From Adhaeribacter radiodurans (GTDB lineage Bacteria > Bacteroidota > Bacteroidia > Cytophagales > Hymenobacteraceae): a DNA stretch of 64,000 nt. Location of the stretch: assembly GCF_014075995.1 (NCBI RefSeq), contig NZ_CP055153.1:1612001-1676000 (forward strand), given 5' to 3'. Position numbers and translations under genes: made by a program. This document shows, piece after piece, positions 8,757 to 18,021 of this stretch; the stretch's first letter is position 1; every line of letters starts with the position of its first letter. The notes under the pieces are model-generated. The model made no database searches, was not told where the DNA came from, and saw only the letters and a program-made list of their open reading frames with translations.

Positions 8757-9293
8757 TTATATTGTCAGTTTCCCTTCTATTGAATCATCGAGGGTTTCGC
8801 CAATAACTGCTCCCACAAGAATTTTAGCAAAAGCTACTGTGTTGCCGTGTTTGTTATCCCAATAATAGCCTTCGTGAGCTTGTATTTTTATAACCGTAAT
8901 TCTGGGGTCGTCCTGGCCTTCGGTAAACCAGGTTTTTAAGATAGGATTCCACAGTTCTTTTATTTTAGCTTTATCCTGGCTAATGGTGGCCGTTCCGAAA
9001 ACACTTAAATAATCGCTATGCGTCGATCCCTGAAACAGAAGATGCACGTTGGAATCCGCTTTAATATCGGCATTTTTATGGCTATCGGATGCGCTTAAAA
9101 AATAAAAGTTGCCGTTCTCTTCTACTTTCCGCACCGACATAGGCCGTACTTTAAGCGGTAAACCCGTAGTTATTTTGGTACAGAAAAAGCAAGTATCTGC
9201 TTTTTCGGCTAATTCCTTTATTTTTTGGCCAGCCGATTGGCCTTCTAAATCCTGGTGGTTTTTTTCGGGTTGCTGTTGGTTGATACTATCCAT
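8757..9293 (-). CDS. general-stress FMN-binding split-barrel protein (pyridoxamine oxidase-like)
   Basis: A 178-residue protein of the pyridoxamine 5'-phosphate oxidase-like/general stress protein 26 group. The split-barrel core is visible from residue 30 to 160 (FFCTKITTGLPLKVRPMSV, FYFLSASDSHKNADIKADSNVHLLFQG, YLSVFGTATI, ITVIKIQAHEGYYWD). Members bind FMN or F420-like flavins and are induced under stress; their reactions are mostly unknown. The enzyme is cytoplasmic. The N-terminal 25 residues are polar and Gln-rich and probably disordered. Confidence 0.85.
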   Translation of the reverse strand: MDSINQQQPEKNHQDLEGQSAGQKIKELAEKADTCFFCTKITTGLPLKVRPMSVRKVEENGNFYFLSASDSHKNADIKADSNVHLLFQGSTHSDYLSVFGTATISQDKAKIKELWNPILKTWFTEGQDDPRITVIKIQAHEGYYWDNKHGNTVAFAKILVGAVIGETLDDSIEGKLTI

Positions 9294-9493
9294 CGTTTTT
9301 GTTTTTAGTTAAGGGTCTATTTCTAAACCCCTACTGCTTCAAAATGTTATTAATAAATTAGTAAATCAATTAATTAGGCAGGGCTAAAACATTGCTTTTG
9401 GTGGTAGAAATAGAATCCTAGTTCTGGTAGGTACACATTGTAATTCTAAGGGTTATCGCTTACTTTTATCCGGATAGATCTGGCTTCAAGCAC

Positions 9494-10360
9494 ATGAAAA
9501 AATTTTTTCTTTTAATTTTTCCGCTTTTCTTCTTCAGCTCCTTTAATACTACTAAAACACTTACCTGGGTAGCTATTGGCGATTCTATTACGTACTTGAA
9601 CGATCATCCCGATGAAACCGGTAATCGCATTACCAAAGGTTATCTTACCGGAGTAACCGAAAAGCTACCGGAATTAGAGTATGTAAATAAAGGCTATAAT
9701 GGCTGGACAGCCGTACGCATTGCAGAGGAAATAGAGAAACTAGGATTGGCAAAGGCCGATGTATATTCCGTTTTTTTAGGCACTAACGATTGGTGGCAGG
9801 GTAAACCAATCGGCACACTGGCCGATTATCAGAACAACACGGGCACTAACACTTTTTATGGTTCTTACCGGATTATTATAAACAAGCTTCGCGAATTAAA
9901 TAAGAAAGCCCCAATTATCTTGATTACGCCCATGCAGCGGGTTGATTTTGTGTACATCAACAATATGAAAAACAATGCCTATGGCTCTTATAAAGATAAA
10001 AACGGACAATCGCTGGCGGCTTTTGCCGCGGCCATAAACGCCATCGGGAAACTAGAAAAACTATCCGTAGTAGATTTATACAATCAAAGCGGTATAACCT
10101 TGGAAACTTTGGTAAAATTTAAACGGCTGAAAGATCCGGCAAACGGGCAATACAAAAATTATTCTTATCCGGATTTTATCAATGTTCCATTTAATCCCGA
10201 AACCGACGTATATCCTTATCCACCCGAATCTGTTGACAATACTTACGATGGACTGCACCCTTCAGATAAAGGCTACGAAGTAATTACCAATATGGTCGCG
10301 CAAGCTTTGAAAAAAGAATTAAAAATAAGGAAAGCCAGTAAGCAGGCAGTGCTTCGGTAA
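9494..10360 (+). CDS. secreted SGNH/GDSL-family hydrolase
   Basis: A 288-residue protein with a Sec signal peptide (MKKFFLLIFPLFFFSSF) and the SGNH hydrolase blocks: block I AIGDSIT with nucleophile Ser31, block III LGTNDWW with the oxyanion Asn, and block V DGLHPSDKGY with Asp252 and His255. All catalytic residues are present, so it should be an active periplasmic or exported esterase, for example a carbohydrate or lipid deacetylase. The natural substrate cannot be read from sequence. It is a stand-alone gene. Confidence 0.85.
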   Translation: MKKFFLLIFPLFFFSSFNTTKTLTWVAIGDSITYLNDHPDETGNRITKGYLTGVTEKLPELEYVNKGYNGWTAVRIAEEIEKLGLAKADVYSVFLGTNDWWQGKPIGTLADYQNNTGTNTFYGSYRIIINKLRELNKKAPIILITPMQRVDFVYINNMKNNAYGSYKDKNGQSLAAFAAAINAIGKLEKLSVVDLYNQSGITLETLVKFKRLKDPANGQYKNYSYPDFINVPFNPETDVYPYPPESVDNTYDGLHPSDKGYEVITNMVAQALKKELKIRKASKQAVLR

Positions 10361-10523
10361 TTCTGGGAGGTAGTTGAAATTACGCCGCTGAAACCTATAC
10401 GTTATTAGCCAGCGCGGAAAAAACCAAGTTATACCAGTGCAAGGTAATTTTTCTCGAGTTAATTTATTATTAAAAGTTAAGGATTTGGGGTGAACGTATT
10501 ATAATGCGCTGGTAAGTTAGGTT

Positions 10524-11159
10524 ATGAAACGGCTCTTCTTTATATTTTTCTTTTGCTGCGTGCTTATTATTGCCACCTTTCTTATGTTCGAAGACCTGGA
10601 ACATTGGATGGCTGCCAATTTGCATTCCGAACAATCTATTGCTACCTACATTTTGCTTAGTTTCAGTTTTATGGCCTTAGATACGATTTTACCTGTGCCA
10701 TCCAGCTTGCTGATGATTTTGAACGGTAAAATTTTAGGCCCCTTCTTCGGTACGTTGGTGTCCTGGTGTTCGAGCCTTTTATCTTCGGTATTTGGGTTTT
10801 ACCTGGGCCGGAGTGCTAATGCCTACTTCGATAAGTTTTTCTCTAGCCAGGATAAAGCATTTAGTAATAATTTGTTTCAAAAATTTGGGAATTTAGCAAT
10901 CACTATTTCTAAAGCATTACCCATTCTTTCCGAAGCTATCTCTTTTGTGGCGGGTACCACGGCTATCCCCTTTAAAACCTTTTTACTATACTCGGCCTTG
11001 GGCCATTTAGTTGTTTCAGTGATTTATGCCTATCTGGGTAGCTTTTATAATGCTGTAAATTCGGGGTTAGTAACAATTATTATAATTCTGAGTACCGTAA
11101 TTTTAGGTTGGCTGGTCCAATTTGTTATGAAGAATAAATATAAAGCTTCAAATGAATAG
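10524..11159 (+). CDS. VTT-domain (DedA/SNARE-associated) membrane protein
   Basis: A 211-residue inner-membrane protein with an N-terminal helix (5-22) and about four further hydrophobic segments. The VTT/DedA signature is seen as LMILNGKILGPFFGTLVSWCSSLLSSVFGFYLGR followed by the re-entrant segment SKALPILSEAISFVAGTTAIPFKTFLLYSALGH. VTT proteins act as lipid scramblases or flippases, including undecaprenyl-phosphate transport for some DedA proteins. Which lipid this one moves is unknown. It is a monocistronic gene ended by a strong hairpin. Confidence 0.82.
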   Translation: MKRLFFIFFFCCVLIIATFLMFEDLEHWMAANLHSEQSIATYILLSFSFMALDTILPVPSSLLMILNGKILGPFFGTLVSWCSSLLSSVFGFYLGRSANAYFDKFFSSQDKAFSNNLFQKFGNLAITISKALPILSEAISFVAGTTAIPFKTFLLYSALGHLVVSVIYAYLGSFYNAVNSGLVTIIIILSTVILGWLVQFVMKNKYKASNE

Positions 11160-11454
11160 TTACAGGTATGTTATATAGCCAAGCCTAAATTGCCTGTTTA
11201 AATTTTACCCGGGTTGACCGTGAGATTACTAAAAGTAAATCTTCTGTTATTAATTAAATAATGCTGCTGCTATTAATAAAATCTATGCGGCTTAAAATCC
11301 TTCACCGAAGACTCCAAGCCGCATAGATTTTATTAAATATTATCGAAATTAAAATTTAAAATTACTAAAACCATTTCTAAGTCAAGTAAATTCATTCTGC
11401 AAAATCGGTTGAATATAACTTACTAGAAAATGGATTTTAAGTTACTCGGGCAAC
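11160..11454. other. convergent intergenic region with terminator
   Basis: 295 bp between convergent genes. The only structure seen is the 19-bp inverted repeat at 11275-11334. Confidence 0.55.
11275..11334. terminator. large perfect inverted repeat, likely bidirectional terminator
   Basis: A perfect 19-bp inverted repeat (11275-11293 and 11316-11334, core TCTATGCGGCTT) flanks a 22-nt loop. It lies between the convergent VTT and ScyD-like genes, with A/T runs at both ends of the stem. Confidence 0.75.
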
Positions 11455-12480
11455 CTATTCATTGGTTACTTTAAATATTTTACCGTCTGGTAAACTATTT
11501 ACGTAATAAGTTAAGGGGCCACTTCTTACAATAGCAGTTGGCTGGTTTAATGCTGGTCCAAATTTAGCTTGTCCATTATCGGCGGCAACAACTATTCTAC
11601 CTGTATTAGGGGTAAATCCTTGTTCGCCCAATTGACCGTGTTCTACTACTACGGGGTTATAAGTCGGATCAAACGTCATATCGGTTATAGCAGTAAACCC
11701 TTCTTGGTATATTGAAACCTTACCAGATAGGTCTACAGAATAAATCCGGGCTTTTCCGGTTGGGAATGGAAAACCAGTTAAAGTAGTAACATAAAAATGT
11801 TGTTTGTTGAAAGCAATACTGGTAGGTACGGGGTCTATAGTTGGCGGGCCTAATTTAGTCGGATTTTTAATATCGTCGAAGGTGACAAATACATCTAATT
11901 TTCCGGCAGGTGTCCGGCGAATAACAGCATTGGCTCCGGCATCGGTAATGTAAAGGTTGTCTTCCGGACCTACCGTTAAATTATAGGGGTTTGATTCATC
12001 GGGCTTCACTTTAAACGGATAATTTAAAACAAATTTGCCAATATTTTGCTTTTGAAGCGATTGGGCTTTTAAAGGAGTACTTCCAATTTTATAAGAACTT
12101 ATATCTGCTATGTATAATATGCCATTGGTATGCAAAATATAAACTTTACCATCTTTTACTAACAGGTGGTTTAAGCCAACAATCTCCTCAGGACCTCCAG
12201 GGCCAAAAAAGGAAGGAAAACCATTAATAACAACGTATTTTTTACCATCGGACTTAAATACGGATACTTTTCCATCACCTTTGCCGGTGCCAATTTCTGT
12301 AACCCATAATTGTTGTTCGGCGTCAAGGGCTAAACCAATAGGGTTATTCAGCTTGGTAGCATACTCCTTAACTTTTAAAGGATTGGGTTCCACCGAATCA
12401 AGGTACTCATAAAATTCACGACAGCCCGTTACTACCAATAGTGCAAGGCTAAAAAGCAGGGTAGTTAATTTTAATTTCAT
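11455..12480 (-). CDS. ScyD/ScyE-family beta-propeller lipoprotein
   Basis: A 341-residue exported lipoprotein (lipobox VVTGC, Cys20). The mature part is an NHL/ScyD-like propeller: repeated blades with NPIGLALDAEQQLWVTEIGTG, ILYIADIS, NLTVGPEDNLYITDAG and TSIAFNKQHFYVTT. The segment LNHLLVKDGKVYILHTNG and the glycine-rich linkers are typical of proteins annotated ScyD/ScyE. In cyanobacteria those names come from the scytonemin cluster, but the family is widespread and its general function is not settled. A role in that pathway is not implied here, since no scytonemin genes are nearby. Confidence 0.78.
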   Translation of the reverse strand: MKLKLTTLLFSLALLVVTGCREFYEYLDSVEPNPLKVKEYATKLNNPIGLALDAEQQLWVTEIGTGKGDGKVSVFKSDGKKYVVINGFPSFFGPGGPEEIVGLNHLLVKDGKVYILHTNGILYIADISSYKIGSTPLKAQSLQKQNIGKFVLNYPFKVKPDESNPYNLTVGPEDNLYITDAGANAVIRRTPAGKLDVFVTFDDIKNPTKLGPPTIDPVPTSIAFNKQHFYVTTLTGFPFPTGKARIYSVDLSGKVSIYQEGFTAITDMTFDPTYNPVVVEHGQLGEQGFTPNTGRIVVAADNGQAKFGPALNQPTAIVRSGPLTYYVNSLPDGKIFKVTNE

Positions 12481-13032
12481 AACGAAAAGAAGGGGTTAAG
12501 TGATAGGATAGTTTAAGTCCTTAAGTTATTGATAATGAGAAGTAATGCAATACTTTTTAGATAAATTTATTTTTAAGTTATATCTTTTTTGTCTGGATAT
12601 TTATTAAATAAATGCAATTATTTTAGCTCCAATAACAAAGCACCTGTACTGGAAAATAAAAGAAATATGGTAAAATGAAGTGGTTTAAAGGTTTTATCCT
12701 AACTTCTTTAAGATTAATTTGATAGCAGAGAAAGTCAGAATCCAATCTTTTTTTCTTTTTTTATTTCAAGAATTAATGGAAAAATTACCATGAATATACC
12801 GGAAGCATGACCCTGCTTGAAGAAGAATAGGTTGAAATTACTTAATGAAGAATTTATTTTATAAGGTATAAAGCTATCTAAAACACACGTTGACTTTGTA
12901 GATGTAACTTAACTTTTTAAACGAAGTTTGCCGGATGTTACACGAGGAAAAAAAACAGGGTAGTAAGACGGTAAATCCTACTACCCTGTACGATGATGGG
13001 TTAATGAATTAAAAATTTATTAATTTACTAAA
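12481..13032. other. intergenic region
   Basis: 552 bp separate two leftward genes. It holds a terminator for the upstream gene (12955-12989) and presumably the promoter of the ScyD-like gene near 12500-12560. The remainder is AT-rich without recognised features. Confidence 0.5.
12947..12989 (-). terminator. rho-independent terminator
   Basis: A perfect 11-bp stem ACAGGGTAGTA / TACTACCCTGT with a 13-nt loop; an A9 run on the + strand gives the U tract for leftward transcripts. It lies 44 bp past the stop of the leftward gene at 13033. Confidence 0.85.
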
Positions 13033-13710
13033 TTACAAATGGTTAAAATACTGCACCACGTGCGTTAAAGCAACCGGATTTTTATAAGATAATTTTTTGT
13101 CCCGGATATATGCCTTCATGGAACTAGCTTTATCCTGGTATAAATTTTCTAAATCTTTTTTAGGGTTACGCAAGTTAATTATCTCGTTTTCGGGCGTAAG
13201 TACATAATAGGAATGCAGCCGGGTAATCTGGTAGTTTTTACCCGAATGCAACGTTTCGTTAGTAGAGTAAGGTTCGTAATACCGGCCCAGCGAAGCATAC
13301 ATGGGTACCGGATCTAAATTCCGGATAACAAAAGCTGTTCGCTTCACCAAAGTATATTTGCCTTCGGTTACTACTTCAAAAAATGCGGGGGTTTTAAAGC
13401 CTGGCACATCCGGATTTGGCGACCATTTAAAAGGCTTAAAAATTTGCAGTACTTGTTTTTTCTCGTTAAAACCTTGAAAATAAGAAACGTTTACCGGCGA
13501 AAAAGCCCGGGTAAAACCATCGGCGCCTTTTACCTGAATAATTTCTTTGTTGTAGAAATAGCTTAACGCCCCGGACAAAGTTTCTCCGGTAGTAAGTACT
13601 ACTTTACCGGCTACCCATTCGTGCTTATTTAAATTTTGAGCAAAAGCCGGATAACAAAATGTAGAAATTATAAGAAAAATGCTCCAAAAATAAAGCGATT
13701 TCTGAAACAT
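13033..13710 (-). CDS. secreted protein, unknown function
   Basis: A 225-residue protein with a Sec signal peptide ending at AFAQ (residue 25). I do not recognise a named family, but the start of the mature part (GKVVLTTGETLSGALSYFYNKEIIQVKGADGFTRAFSPVNVSYFQ) follows a pattern common in Bacteroidota periplasmic proteins: a small beta domain that begins with a 'G.v.l..Ge.l.G.i' strand pair. Aromatic content is high. It is monocistronic, with its own terminator. It is probably periplasmic, as there is no lipobox and no C-terminal sorting domain. Confidence 0.7.
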   Translation of the reverse strand: MFQKSLYFWSIFLIISTFCYPAFAQNLNKHEWVAGKVVLTTGETLSGALSYFYNKEIIQVKGADGFTRAFSPVNVSYFQGFNEKKQVLQIFKPFKWSPNPDVPGFKTPAFFEVVTEGKYTLVKRTAFVIRNLDPVPMYASLGRYYEPYSTNETLHSGKNYQITRLHSYYVLTPENEIINLRNPKKDLENLYQDKASSMKAYIRDKKLSYKNPVALTHVVQYFNHL

Positions 13711-14608
13711 AGCTTTTGGGTTTAGTAAATAAAAGAATAGGTTTAGTTACACATGCCAGTTGAACTAGCTAAAATGCTGATAAGTATACGGTAAAAGTAG
13801 TACTTTTTTTATTAAATTATTTGGCGAGTTGGTAGAGTTGATGCAATAAATTAAATATTTGATAATAGTATTTAATTTATTGCAATAATAGTTCAACAAA
13901 TTAAGCGTCTTATTGAGCTAATTAAGCTGTTTTTAGTAAAAAATATTCTAAATTTTAAATTGATTATAAACTAGGATTAATTTAAAATGCTTTTGTTGAA
14001 TTTTTGATTAAAATAATTTAAATTGTACTATTTAGTTATTATGATTGATAGTTTTTCAAGGGTTGAATATAAATAATAGGGGCTTTTAGAAGAAGATGAT
14101 ATAAATTTTAAAGCAGTTTGTTTAAAATAGAATCTTAAGTAAAACCTATTTGCTTACAAATTATAAGTTAAAAGGAGAGTAATAAATTTAATCGTTATTC
14201 AGGTTAAAGAAGGTTAACTTTAAATTAAAACCAGATAAGACTATTATTTCAGGAGTTAATTACCTAACTAAGATTAGATTTTTATACTTAGCATTCTGAT
14301 TTAAATATAGCAAAGACCGGCAATCAAAGCCGGGTCAGATACTTTTATAGGATCGTACCCTGGAAAACGTGCGCCAGGAACAAAAAATTTGGTTACGACT
14401 TAAGCTTCGACGATTGTACAAGTAGACTTATAATTGCCATTTACTTCGCCTGGAAATACAATGGTTTTTGGGGTGGCTCCAGCAACCACGGCGAAGAATG
14501 CGAGATTGGCTGGTAAAAGTAAACAGGTGATTGTAAATTAATTAAATGGAAAATTCTTAAGCTAAACTCTTCTATCTAATACCCGTACCTCCTTAAAACC
14601 TAAAAACT
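13711..14608. other. long AT-rich intergenic region with a possible gene remnant
   Basis: About 900 bp without an intact gene. The left 600 bp is very AT-rich and shows nothing recognisable. The right part (about 14308-14530) is less AT-rich and, on the minus strand, reads as protein-like sequence interrupted by a stop; see the separate pseudogene entry. Confidence 0.5.
14308..14531 (-). pseudogene. possible decayed coding fragment, unidentified
   Basis: Read leftward in one frame, this stretch gives about 45 codons (including VVAGATPKTIVFPGEVNG) to a TAA at about 14400, then continues in frame for another 30 codons (VVTKFFVPGARFPGYDPIKV) to a second stop. Base composition is coding-like compared with its surroundings, but there is no start codon or ribosome site and I do not recognise the product. 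It may be the remnant of an exported protein or a chance open frame. Confidence 0.3.
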
Positions 14609-15505
14609 ATGAATTCTTTACCACTTGCTATCCGGAAAATAGTAGTACCAATAGATTTTTCAGACTTATCGCAACAAGCTTTTCAGGTAGCATTGCAATT
14701 AGCCCGAAAAAGCGGAGCAATGATTAAGTTGCTGCACATCATTGAATTACCTTTAACATCTGGCTACGGTACTTCTTACGCGGGTATCGAAATGAATCCG
14801 GTTGGGGCTTACCAGAGTTATGATTTTATGCTGCCGGAACTGCTTGAGCAATCAAAACAACAAATGAACCGATTAGTGGAAGCGGGTAATGTTCAAGGGG
14901 TAATTGTGGAGGCGGAAGTGGTAGCGGACCTGGCAGTAAATAAAATTGTGAATGTAGTTACCGAGGAGCAAGTAGATTTGGTAGTAATTGGTTCTGCGGG
15001 AGCAGATGGGCTGGAAGAATTATTGATTGGCTCGGATGCGGAGGATGTAGTCCGCCACTGTCCTTGCCCGGTACTTACTATTAAGCAGCCGGCTGCTGTC
15101 AACTTCGAGGTAAAACAAATTTTATTTCCTTCGGATTTTGCTCCTGAAACTGCTACCATTGTTCCTTATCTTACTTTTTTTCAGCAATTCTTTGGTGCCC
15201 AATTAAATTTATTATACGTCCGGACTAAGAATGATTCCATTAGCGAGCAGGAATTAAAAGATAGAATGCTGGCTTTTGTAAATGCCCATCAATTAACAGC
15301 TGTAAATTTGTTTATTCAACCTAATTCTTCTGCCAGCGATGGCATTCTGGAGGTAGTAAGCACCGTAACTCCGGATTTAATTTTAATGCCTACGCATGGA
15401 CGTACCGGCTTTGCTCATTTGTTTCATAAAAGTGTGGCCGAAAGTGTGGTAAACCATGCCTCTATTCCGGTGTTAACCTTCCATTGGCCAAACGCGCAAT
15501 CCTAA
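14609..15505 (+). CDS. tandem universal stress protein (two UspA domains)
   Basis: A 298-residue cytoplasmic protein of two UspA domains. Domain 1 (about 8-155) starts with IRKIVVPIDFSDLSQQAFQVA and ends with DLVVIGSAGADGLEELLIGSDAEDVVRHCPCPVLTI. Domain 2 (about 163-295) starts with VKQILFPSDFAPET and ends with DLILMPTHGRTGFAHLFHKSVAESVVNHASIPVLTF. The ATP-binding G-x2-G-x9-G-S/T motif is recognisable but degenerate in both domains, so nucleotide binding is uncertain. Such proteins respond to stress and stasis. It is a single-gene unit. Confidence 0.92.
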   Translation: MNSLPLAIRKIVVPIDFSDLSQQAFQVALQLARKSGAMIKLLHIIELPLTSGYGTSYAGIEMNPVGAYQSYDFMLPELLEQSKQQMNRLVEAGNVQGVIVEAEVVADLAVNKIVNVVTEEQVDLVVIGSAGADGLEELLIGSDAEDVVRHCPCPVLTIKQPAAVNFEVKQILFPSDFAPETATIVPYLTFFQQFFGAQLNLLYVRTKNDSISEQELKDRMLAFVNAHQLTAVNLFIQPNSSASDGILEVVSTVTPDLILMPTHGRTGFAHLFHKSVAESVVNHASIPVLTFHWPNAQS

Positions 15506-15730
15506 AACCGTTATTATAAAATGCATTATTTTGTAAGTAGGAAGCTAAAAAAGATTTTAGAATTTAAAAGAATGAAATCATTTTTAGTAACTTATAATAA
15601 AAGAGCTATGTAAAAATAAGGCTTGTTTCTACTAACTTAATACTTGTGGCCATTTACTTACCTGAAATAAGCGTATTTTTGTTCTTTATTCAATTTAAGG
15701 CGGCAAGTGAGCCCGCTGATAATTTGTTTT

Positions 15731-16618
15731 ATGGCGGCAAAAACAAATATTCTTTTTATTCTTAATCCTAAATCCGGGCGTACCAGTCAGGTTAATGTAC
15801 CCGAATTACTAAGCCGTTACCTGGATGCGTCTAAATTTACCTCAAAATTAGTTTTTACCGAGTATGCAGGCCACGCCACAGAATTGGCCCGACAGGCCGC
15901 TAAAGATGGTTATAAAATAGTAGGAGCCATTGGGGGAGATGGCACTGTTAACGAGGTAGCCACGGGTTTACTAGATTCAGATGCTATTTTAGCAATTCTA
16001 CCAAAAGGCTCCGGTAATGGATTGGCGCGCCACCTGGATATTCCCCTGAATCTTCGCCACGCAATCCGGATTATAAACGAATACTATTCCTCTGCTATTG
16101 ATACTTGTACTATTAACGATCATCCGTTTTTTTGTACGGCCGGTATAGGGTTCGATGCTTATATAAGTTCCGTATTTGCCAGTAGTACCAAGCGGGGCTT
16201 GCAAACCTATATCCGGCTGGTATTGCAGGAATTTACTAAATTTAAGCCTCAGGAAGCAGTTCTGGATTTTAATAAACAGTTGCTTACTACCCAGGTTTTT
16301 GTAGTAGCTTTTGCCAATGCCACGCAGTACGGCAATAATGCGCACATTGCCCCCAAAGCCGATATCAGAGATGGTTTGGTAGATGTATGCCTGATCCGGG
16401 ATTTAGACTTTCGGAAGGCTATTCATTTAAGTTTAGGAATGCTTACAAAACGCATCGCCGCAGGTAGTTCAGCGGAGTACTTTACTTCCACGCATATTGC
16501 CGTAACCAGCGAACAACCTTTTAAATTTCACGCAGATGGAGAATACGTAGGCGAAGCAACTGAGTTTAAAGTAAGCATCAATCCTTTATCCTTAAAAGTT
16601 ATTCATCCGAAAGGCTAA
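15731..16618 (+). CDS. diacylglycerol kinase family lipid kinase (YegS/BmrU-like)
   Basis: A 295-residue kinase of the DAGK catalytic-domain family. I start it at the ATG at 15731 (MAAKTNILFILNPKSG) rather than an in-frame GTG at 15707, because the family begins directly with the first strand carrying NPKSG. Nucleotide-binding motifs are present: GGDGT at residues 68-72 followed by VNEVATGL, then LPKGSGNGLARHL, and the late GEY segment (FHADGEYVGE). It phosphorylates a lipid such as diacylglycerol or a sphingoid base at the cytoplasmic membrane face. Monocistronic. Confidence 0.9.
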   Translation: MAAKTNILFILNPKSGRTSQVNVPELLSRYLDASKFTSKLVFTEYAGHATELARQAAKDGYKIVGAIGGDGTVNEVATGLLDSDAILAILPKGSGNGLARHLDIPLNLRHAIRIINEYYSSAIDTCTINDHPFFCTAGIGFDAYISSVFASSTKRGLQTYIRLVLQEFTKFKPQEAVLDFNKQLLTTQVFVVAFANATQYGNNAHIAPKADIRDGLVDVCLIRDLDFRKAIHLSLGMLTKRIAAGSSAEYFTSTHIAVTSEQPFKFHADGEYVGEATEFKVSINPLSLKVIHPKG

Positions 16619-16822
16619 TTAAAAAAAACACAAGTATCAGGATATTGGATGTTAGACTTTTGTATAAGTAAGTAGCAAATGATCATTCTATTATTTCATC
16701 CATTTCAACACTAAGGATATTAAATTGATTTCGTCCTGTTACTTATAATAAGGCGTTAAATCGAATATGTTTTTACTAAACAGATTAATTTTGTCTCCAA
16801 TATCGGATATCCCGCCATTGGT
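16619..16822. other. intergenic region left of the insertion-sequence remnant
   Basis: About 200 bp of AT-rich DNA between the lipid-kinase gene and the left terminal repeat of the IS4-like remnant. Nothing else seen. Confidence 0.5.
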
Positions 16823-17927
16823 GGTGTCTACACCATAGCCTTCAGGCTAAGGGAGAAGGATATCTTTTGGCGAAGGTTTACGTGTTCCGTTCTCCATTCT
16901 TTTGTGTTCTTTTCTGGCAATTTACAATAATCATTTAAAGATGTTCTCCAACCAGGTTTTTAGTTGCTCCAGCCCATTTCGAAGTGCTGGGCAGAAATGG
17001 ATTATTCATTTTTTAAATAGCTCCTTGCTTTCCACTCGCTTAGCTCAAAATCTTTCTCCGCAACCCTCCTAAGCCTGGTTTCTACCTGCGTAGAAAGTAG
17101 AAGCACTAATAGCCGGCTATAGAGATAACATTCAAACCGAAATATGCTCATCTTGCCTGTTTTATCCAGCTCCAGCACGCTCTTCCCTATTTTATAGCGG
17201 CCGATAAAATAACCACTGGCCTCATTTAAAGCCTGCCTGTGCTTCAGCTTAGAGTATCCCATACCCAGTAGGTTTAATTCCCGCTCTACCTGCCTAGAGT
17301 CAAATTCCTGCAGTAACTTCAGATCACTCTCTTTGCCGTCCCGCACGGTTAATTGCCGTATGGAGCCGTTGATAAGTTCATACTGCTGGTGAATCTTAAT
17401 GCTAGCCGACCCATTGTCGCCGCCACTGCCTTGGTAAAAAGCGGCCAGTGCGAGGGTAATTGGAAACTGGTAGCAGCCGTGAGCAGTACGCGCTCCCAAA
17501 TAGCAGGCGGCGGAAGGTTTGTTTTACAGCGTAATGTTTGCTCAAAAACTTGTTCAAAGCAAGAGGGCAAGAACCTATCAGCAAAGGTATTAAACCGCTC
17601 ATCCAGCGATTGTTTACTCCTCACTACGCCATACCTGTCAAACAGTTGTTCCCACATCTGGCTTAAGCTAAACTCCTTGCCGCTGGATACCATTAACAGG
17701 AGCAACGGCAAAAACATCCAGCCACTCAGCCGCGAGCTGCTCGGCTCAATAAAACGACTCTGCCGGGCTAGTTGCTTCAAGGCTGGTTGGTCAAAGAGAA
17801 GGCTTAATCGAGCTAAAATTTCCTCCTCGGACACAATGCTGCTCCTGTGCGCTGCTTGTTCCACGCCCCAAAAACAACCAGGATCCGCCTTTTAATTCCT
17901 TAGCCGGACGACTAGGGTGAAGACACC
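16823..17927 (-). mobile_element. IS4-family insertion sequence remnant with terminal inverted repeats
   Basis: A 30-bp terminal inverted repeat at 16823-16852 (starting GGTGTCTACACC) matches the reverse complement of 17898-17927 (ending GGTGAAGACACC) at about 24-25 positions; both inner ends read GGCTAAGG. Between them lies a broken IS4-type transposase on the minus strand. At about 1.1 kb the element is shorter than usual IS4 members (about 1.3-1.6 kb), consistent with the internal deletion seen in the transposase. No clear target-site duplication is visible, so the flanks have drifted or the insertion is old. Confidence 0.8.
16933..17864 (-). pseudogene. IS4-family DDE transposase, frameshifted and internally deleted
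   Basis: The N-terminal part (GTG start at 17864, frame ending about 17349) has the IS4 helical N-domain (SRLSGWMFLPLLLL, SKQSLDERFN) and runs into TAATSFQLPSH. Adding one base near 17447 joins it to AAFYQGSGGDNGSASIKIHQQY in the next frame, restoring a standard IS4 catalytic region, so a single-base loss is likely. The position where the first catalytic Asp is expected reads TAATSF, suggesting an Asp-to-Ala change. The second frame goes straight from VLELDKTGK to FECYLYSRLLVLLLST, skipping the segment with the catalytic Glu (about 100 residues lost). A further shift near 17002 leads into a C-terminal stretch (LRNGLEQLKTWLENIFK) that ends at about 16933. Inactive. Confidence 0.85.
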
Positions 17928-18021
17928 AACAATTATAATCCTTCCCCAGAGTACTTGCCGGTGAAAATATTCAAAAAGCGCTTTTAATTAGTAAATTTTA
18001 GAATTCTAAATAGATTTACAG

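Noticed and set aside
17353-17895. 180-codon rightward open frame opposite the transposase
   Set aside because: It is antisense to the IS4 transposase, whose motifs are clear on the minus strand.
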